NCBI GenBank assembly: GCA_023396215.1
Contig: JAEWWW010000029.1
Location: 1-19,596 of the forward strand
Reading direction: 5' to 3'
Length of the DNA stretch: 19,596 nt
Source: Bacillota bacterium
GTDB taxonomy: Bacteria > Bacillota > Clostridia > Oscillospirales > Ruminococcaceae
Shown here: in pieces, positions 6,734 through 13,131 of the stretch
Layout of the letters: the number at the start of each line of letters is the position of its first letter
Numbering within the stretch: the stretch's first letter is position 1
Position numbers and translations under genes: made by a program
The notes under the pieces: model-generated
Database searches by the model: none
What the model saw: only the letters and a program-made list of their open reading frames with translations
Told to the model about the DNA's origin: nothing

Positions 6734-7798
6734 ATGGGAGAAATTGTATTCAAAAATATCTGCAAATCCTTTGGCAATGTCAAGGTCATTGAGGACCTGA
6801 ACCTCACCATCCGGGATGGGGAGTTCACCGTGCTGGTAGGCGCTTCGGGCTGCGGCAAAACCACCGCTCTGCGGATGATCGCGGGCATCGGCCCTGCCAC
6901 CTCGGGCGAGCTGTTCATCGACGGGCACGATATCGTCGATGTGCCCCCCGGCAAGCGGGATATCGCCATGGTGTTTCAGAACTACGCCATCTACCCTACC
7001 ATGACGGTGCGGGGGAACATCGAGTTTGGGTTGATTAACAAAAAGGTGCCCAAGGCGGAAAGAGACCGGCTTATCGCAGAGGTGAGCGAGGTGGTGGGGC
7101 TGACCCCCTACCTCAAGCGCAAGCCCAGCGAGCTTTCGGGCGGCCAGCGCCAGCGGGTGGCTTTGGCCCGCGCCATGGTTAAAAAGCCTTCGGTCTTTTT
7201 GATGGATGAGCCCCTCTCCAACCTGGACGCCAAGCTGCGCGCCACCATGCGCACCGAGCTGATTGAGCTGCACCGCAAGCTGAGGGCTACCTTTGTGTAT
7301 GTCACCCACGACCAGGCCGAGGCCATGAGCATGGCCGACACCATCATCCTGATGGATGCGGGCAAAATTATGCAGCAGGGCTCGCCCGAAACCATCTACA
7401 ACGACCCGGATAACGTCTTTACGGCGCAGTTTATCGGCATTCCGCCCATGAACATCTTCCAGATAGACGGCAAGTATGTGGGGTATCGCCCCGAAAAGGT
7501 CTCGCTGGCCCGTGAAACCTGCAGCGACGTTTATTGCCGCACCGGGCGGATTTTGACCCGTGAGATGCTGGGCTCAGAAACCCTTTACAAGGTGACCATC
7601 GAGGATGCCAGTGCACCCGAAAACGGGGTTTCGGTGATGGTGAAATCTGCCGAAAGCCGCCTGCAGGTGGATGAACTGGTTTACCTGAAGGTGGAAGACC
7701 GGCACCTCTACTTCTTTGACCAGAATGAACAGCGGGTACGCGAGGGGCAGGATGCCGGTTATGGGCAATACCTGTCGATGGTGAAGGGAGGAAGATAG
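6734..7798 (+). CDS. ABC transporter ATP-binding subunit, UgpC/MalK/MsmX type
   Basis: This encodes 354 residues. An ABC nucleotide-binding domain comes first: Walker A GASGCGKTT (36-44), Q-loop VFQNYAIYPTMTV, signature LSGGQRQRVALARAM (from 134), Walker B VFLMDEPLSNLD with Asp158/Glu159, and H-loop His192 in VTHD. A TOBE/OB-type regulatory domain follows from about residue 235 (GYRPEKVSL onward). This is the architecture of ATPases that energise CUT1 sugar and glycerophosphate importers from the inner face of the membrane. AAGGAA about 7-12 nt before ATG serves as ribosome site. The stop lies 1 nt before the next start. Many Bacillota share one MsmX ATPase among several importers, so a dedicated copy here suggests a self-contained system; a second such ATPase lies at the right end of the window. 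Confidence 0.93.
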   Translation: MGEIVFKNICKSFGNVKVIEDLNLTIRDGEFTVLVGASGCGKTTALRMIAGIGPATSGELFIDGHDIVDVPPGKRDIAMVFQNYAIYPTMTVRGNIEFGLINKKVPKAERDRLIAEVSEVVGLTPYLKRKPSELSGGQRQRVALARAMVKKPSVFLMDEPLSNLDAKLRATMRTELIELHRKLRATFVYVTHDQAEAMSMADTIILMDAGKIMQQGSPETIYNDPDNVFTAQFIGIPPMNIFQIDGKYVGYRPEKVSLARETCSDVYCRTGRILTREMLGSETLYKVTIEDASAPENGVSVMVKSAESRLQVDELVYLKVEDRHLYFFDQNEQRVREGQDAGYGQYLSMVKGGR

Positions 7799-7799
7799 C

Positions 7800-8714
7800 A
7801 TGGAACGACTGCGCGCAACCCCTCTGGGGCGCACCCGTCTGGGACGCAAGCTGCTTTCGGGAAGCTTCCCCTACCTGCTTGTTGCCCCGGCTATGGTGTT
7901 TCTGCTGATCTTTACCTTTTACCCCATGGCCAACATGGTGTACCTGAGCTTTTTTGAATATGACATGCTGACCCCAAAACGGTTTGTGGGGCTTCGCAAC
8001 TACCGCAGGCTGCTTTTTGAGAATATCGACTTTTGGCCGGTGCTGAAAAATACCGCCGTCTATTCTCTGGCCGTAGTGTTTTGCCTGATGCTGTTTGCCA
8101 TCATGTTTGCCTGCTGGTTCCAGAAATCAACCCGCCTCAACGCCTTTGCCCAGCGGGTGATGTTCTTCCCCCATCTGTGCGCCATCCTGACCGTGTCGAT
8201 GGTGTTCCAATGGCTCATGAGCACCGAGGGCCTTTTTAACGTGGCGCTGAACTTTTTCAATCTGCCGGCGCTGCGCTGGCTCAACGACTCCACCACCGCC
8301 CTGCTTTCGATTGTCATTGTTTCGGTGTGGCAGGGGATTGGCTATTACGCCCTCATCCTGCTTTCCTCCCTTAAGGCGATACCCACCGAAATCAACGAGG
8401 CGGCGGCGCTGGATGACGCGGGGCCTGTTACAAAGTTCTTCAAAATTACCATCCCCATGCTTTCTCCCCAGCTTTTCTTCCTGCTCATCACCATCACCAT
8501 CAACTCCTTCAAGGTCTTTGACTCGGTCAGGGTGCTGACCAAGGGCGGGCCGGGGCAATCCACCCAGGTGCTGGTCTACTACATCTATGAGCAGGCCTTC
8601 ACCAACGCAAAGGTGGGGTATGCTTCGGCGGCGGGCACCATTCTAATTCTCATTCTGGTGCTGCTGACCATCCTTTACTTCCGTTCTTTCAGCCGGAAGA
8701 TTCATTATCAATAA
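7800..8714 (+). CDS. ABC transporter permease, CUT1 type (UgpA/MalF/AraP-like)
   Basis: This encodes 304 residues of a polytopic membrane protein with about six helices. The first is at roughly 24-45 (PYLLVAPAMVFLLIFTFYP). The cytoplasmic EAA loop that docks on the ATPase is visible as INEAAALDDAGPVTKFFKIT, with Glu200 and Gly208, followed by IPMLSP. The late segment GGPGQSTQVLVYYIYEQAF is characteristic of the MalF/UgpA side of CUT1 importers. GGGAGGA about 8 nt upstream overlaps the end of the ATPase gene, so the two are translationally linked. It pairs with the next permease to form the channel for the imported sugar or glycerophosphate compound. Confidence 0.93.
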   Translation: MERLRATPLGRTRLGRKLLSGSFPYLLVAPAMVFLLIFTFYPMANMVYLSFFEYDMLTPKRFVGLRNYRRLLFENIDFWPVLKNTAVYSLAVVFCLMLFAIMFACWFQKSTRLNAFAQRVMFFPHLCAILTVSMVFQWLMSTEGLFNVALNFFNLPALRWLNDSTTALLSIVIVSVWQGIGYYALILLSSLKAIPTEINEAAALDDAGPVTKFFKITIPMLSPQLFFLLITITINSFKVFDSVRVLTKGGPGQSTQVLVYYIYEQAFTNAKVGYASAAGTILILILVLLTILYFRSFSRKIHYQ

Positions 8715-8726
8715 GGAGGTGCGTAA

Positions 8727-9596
8727 ATGACCGACCAACTAAAACACCGTTCTCGGGTGCTGCTGCGCAAAGCCGGCGCCGTAATCAATTTTGCACTTAA
8801 GCTGGTTGCTTGCCTCTTCTTTGCGTTCCCCTTTTACTGGATGTTTGTCACATCCTTTAAGACCAACGCCGAGGCTATCAGCTTCCCCCCCACCTTCTGG
8901 CCCAAGGACTTTACCATCGGCTCTTATATTTCGGTTTTTGAGCAGTTGGATTTCAGCCGTTACCTGAGTAACTCGGTTATCATCATCGTTTCCATCGCCG
9001 TTTTGCAGATGCTGGTGATGATACCCGCCGCCTATGCCTTTGCCCGGATGAACTTCAAAGGGCGGGATTGGATGTTCTCTCTGGTACTGGTGGCCTTTAT
9101 GGTGCCGGTGCAGATTACCTTTATCTCTACCTACATCCTGTTTGCGGGCACCATTGTGTTTGGCAAGCCCATCTTCCAAACCCTTTTGCCCCAGATTTTG
9201 CCCTTTGGGGCCAACGCCTTCGGCATCTTTCTGCTGCGGCAAAACTTTAAACAGGTACCGGAGGAGCTGGTGGAGGCAGCGCGGCTGGACAGCGCCAGCG
9301 AGCGCAAGATTATCACCCATATCATGCTTCCCCTCGCCAAGGCCACCATCGTTACCATCGCGCTTTTCAGCCTCATCAGTCACTGGAACGCTTACTTCTG
9401 GCCGTTGGTTATGACCAGCGCCGAGTATATCAAGCCCCTTACCCTTGCGTTGGAAAAACTCAAGGACGTGGAATACGGCATCGTATGGCCGGTTCTCATG
9501 GCGGGCAACGCCATACTGGTGTTCCCGGTGCTGGTCATCTTTTTGGCGGCCAGCAAAAAGATTATTCAGGCTATGGCCTACCGTGGCATGAAGTGA
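8727..9596 (+). CDS. ABC transporter permease, CUT1 type (UgpE/MalG/AraQ-like)
   Basis: This encodes 289 residues with about six membrane helices, starting with one at roughly 22-42 (FALKLVACLFFAFPFYWMF). The motif PFYWMFVTSFKTNAEA is typical of the MalG/UgpE half. The EAA loop is EELVEAARLDSASERKIITH, with Glu183, followed by IMLPLAKA. A near-perfect ribosome site, AAGGAGGT (8713-8720), sits 6 nt before the ATG and overlaps the previous stop codon. Together with the previous gene it should form the heterodimeric membrane pore. A 69-bp gap containing a small stem-loop separates it from the binding-protein gene. Confidence 0.93.
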   Translation: MTDQLKHRSRVLLRKAGAVINFALKLVACLFFAFPFYWMFVTSFKTNAEAISFPPTFWPKDFTIGSYISVFEQLDFSRYLSNSVIIIVSIAVLQMLVMIPAAYAFARMNFKGRDWMFSLVLVAFMVPVQITFISTYILFAGTIVFGKPIFQTLLPQILPFGANAFGIFLLRQNFKQVPEELVEAARLDSASERKIITHIMLPLAKATIVTIALFSLISHWNAYFWPLVMTSAEYIKPLTLALEKLKDVEYGIVWPVLMAGNAILVFPVLVIFLAASKKIIQAMAYRGMK

Positions 9597-9621
9597 CCCC
9601 CACAGTACAGGTTGGTTTCAC

Positions 9622-9639
9622 AGTGCCCCAAGCGGCACT
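9622..9639 (+). other. Intercistronic stem-loop between permease and binding-protein genes
   Basis: AGTGCC (9622-9627) and GGCACT (9634-9639) form a perfect 6-bp stem with a 6-nt loop, followed only by TTAAAA. It is too weak to be a strong terminator. It may mark an mRNA processing or stability point that raises the level of the binding protein relative to the permeases; that role is inference. Confidence 0.4.
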
Positions 9640-9665
9640 TTAAAAACAGAAAGTGAGGAACACAA

Positions 9666-11033
9666 ATGATGAAGCACCGCATAAAAAAAGGGTTATCTAT
9701 GCTATTGGCAGCGATGCTGCTGCTGGCGGCTCTGGCAGGCTGTTCTGTAAAGGAGCCCGGCGCTGAAACGCCTCCTCCCGCAGGCGGCAGCTCTGAAGCG
9801 CCCGCTCTCACTACGGTGGACCCCTCCACCCTGCCCAAGGGCTTTACCATTAAGCTTTGGCACACCCGTGGCTCCGGCAAAAACCTGGAGTCGATGGAAA
9901 ACGCCATCAAAGCCTTTAATGAGCAGAACCCCTATGGCATCGTCGTTGAAGGCGAACACATCGGTACCTACGACGAAACCCTCGCCAAGGTTATGACCTC
10001 GGTTATGGGCGGCGATAACCCCGTACTGATTATGGCTTCGGACGACGGCATCCCCACTCTGGCCGAAAAAGGCCAGTTGGCCGATATGGCCCCCTATGCC
10101 CAGCGGGATGGCTTTGATATGAACAACATCCTGAAGGGGCATTCCGCCAGCGCCATACACAACGGCCAGATTGTTTCGATGCCCTTTGTGCGCTCTACCC
10201 CCGTGTTCTTTTACAACAAAACCGTCTGGGGCCAGATGGGCTTTGAGGCTCCTAAATCCTTTGAAGAGCTGAAAGAGCAGTGCGCCGCTATCACAGCCAA
10301 AACAGGCAAGTTCGGCTTTGGCATGTGGCCCGACCCCGGCTACTACAATGAGGCTTTGCTCATTTCGCTGGGCGGCAGCGGCATGGTGAGCCCCGACGGC
10401 AAATCGGTCAGCGCGCTGCACGACGGCACCATGCTGAAAAAGCTGCAGGAGTGGCGCGCCTGGGTGGATGCGGGCTGGTGCATGCCTTATGACGTAACCA
10501 AGGCCGAAACCACCATGAAGGACGAGTTTTATAAGGGCAATGTTATGTCGATGTTTGCAAGCTCCGCCGGCCTGACCAACATGATTAAGAGCTCTGCCGA
10601 GGCAGGCTTTGAGCTGGGCGTCGCCAACATGACCGTGTACGGCGGCTACGGCACCGCGACCGGCGGCGGCAACCTGTGCATCCTCAAGGCCAACAATTCT
10701 GAGGAACAAATCGCAGCGGCCTGGGAGTTCATCAAGTTTGTGATGAGCGACGAGCAGTCGGTTGAAAACGCCATTCTCACCGGCTACCTGCCCACCACCT
10801 ACACCGCGGCCGAAAGCCCCACCATGCAGAACTACTACAAAGAGAACCCCCTTGCCAAGGTCGCTTACGAGCAGAGCGAATATGCGCTGGAGCGCGTATG
10901 GTCGCCCTACCGCTCTGAGTGGAACACCGCGCTGAGAACCGCTTTCTCTTACCTGATTCAGGATAAGAGCATGAACGCGGAGCAGGCGCTGGAGTACCTC
11001 AAGACACAGGAAAAGCAGATTTTTGGTAACTGA
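9666..11033 (+). CDS. ABC transporter substrate-binding lipoprotein (family 1, UgpB/MalE/AraN-like)
   Basis: This encodes 455 residues. A lipoprotein signal peptide has the positively charged start KHRIKKG, a hydrophobic core, and lipobox LAGC with Cys26. A flexible Pro/Gly-rich linker follows, and then a cluster B periplasmic-binding-protein fold (TIKLWHTRGSGKNLESMENA, AFNEQNPYGIVVEG, WEFIKFVMSDEQSVENA, GYLPTT). The protein would be anchored outside the membrane and deliver ligand to the two permeases. The overall form recalls binding proteins for glycerol-3-phosphate and oligosaccharides, but the ligand cannot be read from the sequence. Two ATG codons (9666, 9669) are possible; GTGAGG at 9653-9658 fits the first. 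It is the last transport gene, followed 19 nt later by the isomerase. Confidence 0.92.
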   Translation: MMKHRIKKGLSMLLAAMLLLAALAGCSVKEPGAETPPPAGGSSEAPALTTVDPSTLPKGFTIKLWHTRGSGKNLESMENAIKAFNEQNPYGIVVEGEHIGTYDETLAKVMTSVMGGDNPVLIMASDDGIPTLAEKGQLADMAPYAQRDGFDMNNILKGHSASAIHNGQIVSMPFVRSTPVFFYNKTVWGQMGFEAPKSFEELKEQCAAITAKTGKFGFGMWPDPGYYNEALLISLGGSGMVSPDGKSVSALHDGTMLKKLQEWRAWVDAGWCMPYDVTKAETTMKDEFYKGNVMSMFASSAGLTNMIKSSAEAGFELGVANMTVYGGYGTATGGGNLCILKANNSEEQIAAAWEFIKFVMSDEQSVENAILTGYLPTTYTAAESPTMQNYYKENPLAKVAYEQSEYALERVWSPYRSEWNTALRTAFSYLIQDKSMNAEQALEYLKTQEKQIFGN

Positions 11034-11052
11034 GAAAGGTCGGTAAAACAGA

Positions 11053-11511
11053 ATGAAAACCATTGTGATTGGCTGTGACAATGCCGCTGTACATATGAAA
11101 GAGGAGCTGGTGCGCTACCTGCGCGCAAGAGGCAACCCGGTGGAGGATATGGGGTGCGACAGCGAAGAAGACCCCACCTACTACCCCCATATCGCGCAGC
11201 GGGTATGCGAATCCATTATCCAAAGCGGCTACCAAAAGGAAGGGGTGCTGCTCTGCGGCACCGGCCTGGGGATGTGCATCACCGCCAATAAATTCAGGGG
11301 CATTCGGGCCGGCATCTGCCATGATACCTTCTCTGCCGAGCGCCTGAAAAAAAGCAACAACGGTAACCTTCTTTGCATGGGGGCACGAGTGCTTGGCGTC
11401 GAGCTCGCCAAGAAAATCCTGGGCGAGTTTCTCGACGCAGAGTTTGTGGACGGCCCTTCTACCCCCAAGGTCGATGCAATCGCCCAAGTTGAAGCAAGCA
11501 ACCTGAAATAG
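11053..11511 (+). CDS. rpiB: RpiB/LacAB-family sugar-phosphate isomerase with altered ring-opening residues
   Basis: This encodes 152 residues, the RpiB length. The family signature is clear: IGCDNAAVHMKEEL, the catalytic-Cys loop LLCGTGLGMCITANKFRGIRA with Cys68, FSAERLKKSNNGNLL, and MGARVLGVELAKKIL. The family interconverts aldose and ketose phosphates, classically ribose-5-phosphate and ribulose-5-phosphate. Two positions differ from the E. coli enzyme. The usual CDH has become CDN (Asn10). The His of the QHND segment, linked to opening the furanose ring, is Ser101 by my ungapped alignment. This suggests an open-chain substrate such as a ketose or tetrulose phosphate; related RpiB homologues act on erythrulose-4-phosphate. 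The ribosome site is weak (GAAAGG about 14 nt upstream), so expression probably depends on the operon. The gene symbol denotes family only. Confidence 0.85.
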   Translation: MKTIVIGCDNAAVHMKEELVRYLRARGNPVEDMGCDSEEDPTYYPHIAQRVCESIIQSGYQKEGVLLCGTGLGMCITANKFRGIRAGICHDTFSAERLKKSNNGNLLCMGARVLGVELAKKILGEFLDAEFVDGPSTPKVDAIAQVEASNLK

Positions 11512-11538
11512 TGGTTTTCGCTACAGCACAAGCCGTAC

Positions 11539-11625
11539 AACCTATATAGACTTAAGTCGGCCCCTAAGGATAAGACAGATTCCCAGCGTGTCTAGCCTTT
11601 GGGGTCGCTTGAGCGGATATAGGTT
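11539..11625. repeat. 87-nt long imperfect hairpin
   Basis: The ends AACCTATAT (11539-11547) and ATATAGGTT (11617-11625) are perfectly complementary. Without any gap, the inner strands continue to pair: 11551-11557 with 11608-11614, 11561-11564 with 11601-11604, and 11566-11569 with 11596-11599, with G-T wobbles and short symmetric internal loops. It lies between the isomerase gene and a terminator-like hairpin. It may be a folded RNA or a small palindromic repeat; no protein can be read from it. Confidence 0.55.
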
Positions 11626-11634
11626 AACAAAATC

Positions 11635-11684
11635 AAAACCGCTCCGCCATGAGCAAAACAGCACCGGCGGGCAGGGCGGTTTTG
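11635..11684 (+). terminator. Terminator-like hairpin just upstream of the secreted-protein gene
   Basis: AAAACCGC (11635-11642) pairs with GCGGTTTT (11676-11683), and CCGCC (11644-11648) pairs with GGCGG (11666-11670). The T-run is part of the right stem. It can end the sugar operon, but it lies only about 8 nt before the AAGGAGG site of the next gene, leaving no room for a promoter in between. Confidence 0.6.
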
Positions 11685-11703
11685 TGCAGTAAGGAGGATA
11701 ATG

Positions 11704-12645
11704 ATGGCTATTAAAAAGCGCCCCGCGACAATCGTGGTCCTGTTCCTCTGCACAGCTCTTCTCCTCTCTTTAACGGCGTCCGCGGCTTACTACAACACCT
11801 ACACCAGCATCAACCCGCAGATTGCGAGCCCCGAGGGCTGCACCGGCATGCAGGGGTTTGACGTAGGCTCGACCTATTGCTACTCGGTGAAGGTCAATAC
11901 CGGCTCGCTGACCAAGGCGGTCATCTACCGCACCAAGCTAAGCGACGGCTCCACCACACTGATGACCAACGGAGACAACGGCCTGTCCTACTGCACCTAC
12001 CTCAGCCATGCCAACGACATGGTATTGTGCACCATCAACGACGAGTATTATATGTTCATCGTCACCATGCTGGAGGGCAGCATGAGCCTGGTCAAGCTGA
12101 AGTATGTGGGTACCACCTATTATAAGGTGGGCAACTACACCATTAAGCTCAGCGGCCAGAATCAACTGATGTCCGGCGTAAAGATTACCGGCAAAACCGC
12201 GACCACCATCAACTTTCTGTTTAAAAACGGCAAGACCTATTACAGAGGCTCTCTCCCGCTGACGGCCAACACCGGCACCATCAACGTTACCGAAGCGTTC
12301 ACACTGAACACCGTTGATGCACTGGTGAACGGCAGCACCGTGCCCGGCATCGAAACCTTTGCAAATCAGGGCTTTGAATATTACAACAACTCAGTCTATC
12401 ACCCGGTAACCAAAGGCAATGTCAGCATTGTGCTGGTTTACCGCAACATCCCCACCGCTTCGGGTACTATAACCGCCGACCCGAATCTTTCCTTCCGCGT
12501 AACATCGGTAGATTTCCCCAAGCTCTTTGAGATAGAGGGCTGCGGGCATGGGCCGGACGGGAAGCTTTACTTCAACACAAACCGTAACAAAGCGGATGGC
12601 ACCGCGTATGACGGAGTACACTACTTCAACAATTATGTTGGTTAG
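11704..12645 (+). CDS. Secreted protein of uncertain function, possibly beta-propeller (weak likeness to helveticin J family)
   Basis: This encodes 313 residues. A clear signal peptide (charged MAIKKR, hydrophobic core, then SLTASA) is probably cut near residue 27, giving an exported soluble protein. The mature part is rich in Gly, Thr, Tyr and Asn with short alternating strands, for example GFDVGSTYCYSVKV, AVIYRTKLSDGSTTLM, YLSHANDMVLCTIND and SMSLVKLKYVG. This pattern suggests a repeated beta-sheet or propeller fold. The arrangement recalls helveticin J-like class III bacteriocins, but I am not certain of homology and assign no activity. Two ATG codons are adjacent. The one at 11704 is 6 nt from GGAGG (11693-11697) and is preferred over 11701. 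It is preceded by two RNA hairpins and followed by a strong terminator, so it is probably monocistronic. Confidence 0.7.
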   Translation: MAIKKRPATIVVLFLCTALLLSLTASAAYYNTYTSINPQIASPEGCTGMQGFDVGSTYCYSVKVNTGSLTKAVIYRTKLSDGSTTLMTNGDNGLSYCTYLSHANDMVLCTINDEYYMFIVTMLEGSMSLVKLKYVGTTYYKVGNYTIKLSGQNQLMSGVKITGKTATTINFLFKNGKTYYRGSLPLTANTGTINVTEAFTLNTVDALVNGSTVPGIETFANQGFEYYNNSVYHPVTKGNVSIVLVYRNIPTASGTITADPNLSFRVTSVDFPKLFEIEGCGHGPDGKLYFNTNRNKADGTAYDGVHYFNNYVG

Positions 12646-12703
12646 GGCGTTTCTGGAAACGGAAAACCGCCGGATTGAAGACAAGTGATTGCAATTATCA
12701 TAG

Positions 12704-12754
12704 GAGAAAGCCTGGGCAAGTGCGAAAGCCATGCCCAGGCTTTCTCATCATTTT
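12704..12754 (+). terminator. Strong Rho-independent terminator after the secreted-protein gene
   Basis: GAGAAAGCCTGGGCA (12704-12718) and TGCCCAGGCTTTCTC (12732-12746) form a perfect 15-bp stem with a 13-nt loop. ATCATTTTG follows. The stem is among the strongest in the window. Confidence 0.85.
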
Positions 12755-13060
12755 GTAGGGGTATTGTCCGTATCATGCCCTTCCAGTGCCAGTCAAAGCC
12801 TCCGGCTACAAACCATTCAAACAGGGGCATAGCGCTAAGTGTGCTGTCAGATACACTAAAAGCCTTTCTTCCCCTTTTTTAAAGACTGCTGAATGGCTTA
12901 GCCGTACTCGTCTCTGCATTGTAAAACGATAAAATACCAGCCCTGAAGGCTATAAAGAAATGATTTATTTTTTTGCTGTACATCCTTTCTTGTTCAAAAG
13001 CTCTTATATTACCGCCTTAAATTTTGTATATAAATTCTTATTGCAGAGCAATATTTATTG
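12755..13060. other. Intergenic region upstream of the TRAP operon; no gene supported
   Basis: There are about 300 bp with no frame that has a ribosome site on either strand. It turns strongly A+T-rich from about 12950. A small inverted repeat, ATTGC-AGA-GCAAT (13040-13052), lies upstream of the dctP promoter, and a shorter one, ATTG-TTG-CAAT (13057-13067), overlaps the -35 box; either could be a regulator site. A short minus-strand frame at 12642-12830 is not convincing as a gene. Confidence 0.45.
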
Positions 13061-13089
13061 TTGCAATCGGTTAATTTATATGCTACTAT
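13061..13089 (+). promoter_or_regulatory. Sigma-A promoter of the TRAP operon
   Basis: TTGCAA (13061-13066) and TACTAT (13084-13089) are separated by 17 bp. A TGC directly before the -10 box makes it an extended -10 promoter. Transcription would start near 13096. Confidence 0.72.
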
Positions 13090-13095
13090 TCGTCT

Positions 13096-13109
13096 TGGGA
13101 ACGTTTCCA
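13096..13109. promoter_or_regulatory. LacI/CcpA-type operator at the TRAP operon start
   Basis: TGGGAACGTTTCCA is a palindrome around a central CG with a single mismatched pair (G13099/T13106). It lies at about +1 to +14 of the predicted transcript. It has the form of LacI-family operators, and fits the CcpA cre consensus except at the two W positions. The LacI regulator encoded at 16242 is the nearest candidate to bind it; CcpA is the alternative. Confidence 0.6.
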
Positions 13110-13131
13110 TGAATATTTAGGAGGTTAAAAC

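Noticed and set aside
9702..11081. A 459-codon open frame on the minus strand opposite the binding-protein gene
   Set aside because: It lies antisense to a clear lipoprotein with lipobox and binding-protein fold. No ribosome site or domain was seen; the same reasoning applies to long minus frames at 4060-5247 and 5322-6551.
12642..12830. A 62-codon minus frame beginning MPLFEWFVAGGFDWHW, considered as a transposase or gene remnant
   Set aside because: The composition is odd (Trp-rich), but there is no ribosome site, no known motif that I recognise, and it runs through the terminator; not enough to call a gene or pseudogene.
12685..12882. A 65-codon plus frame after the secreted-protein gene
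   Set aside because: It starts before and reads through the 15-bp terminator hairpin and has no ribosome site.
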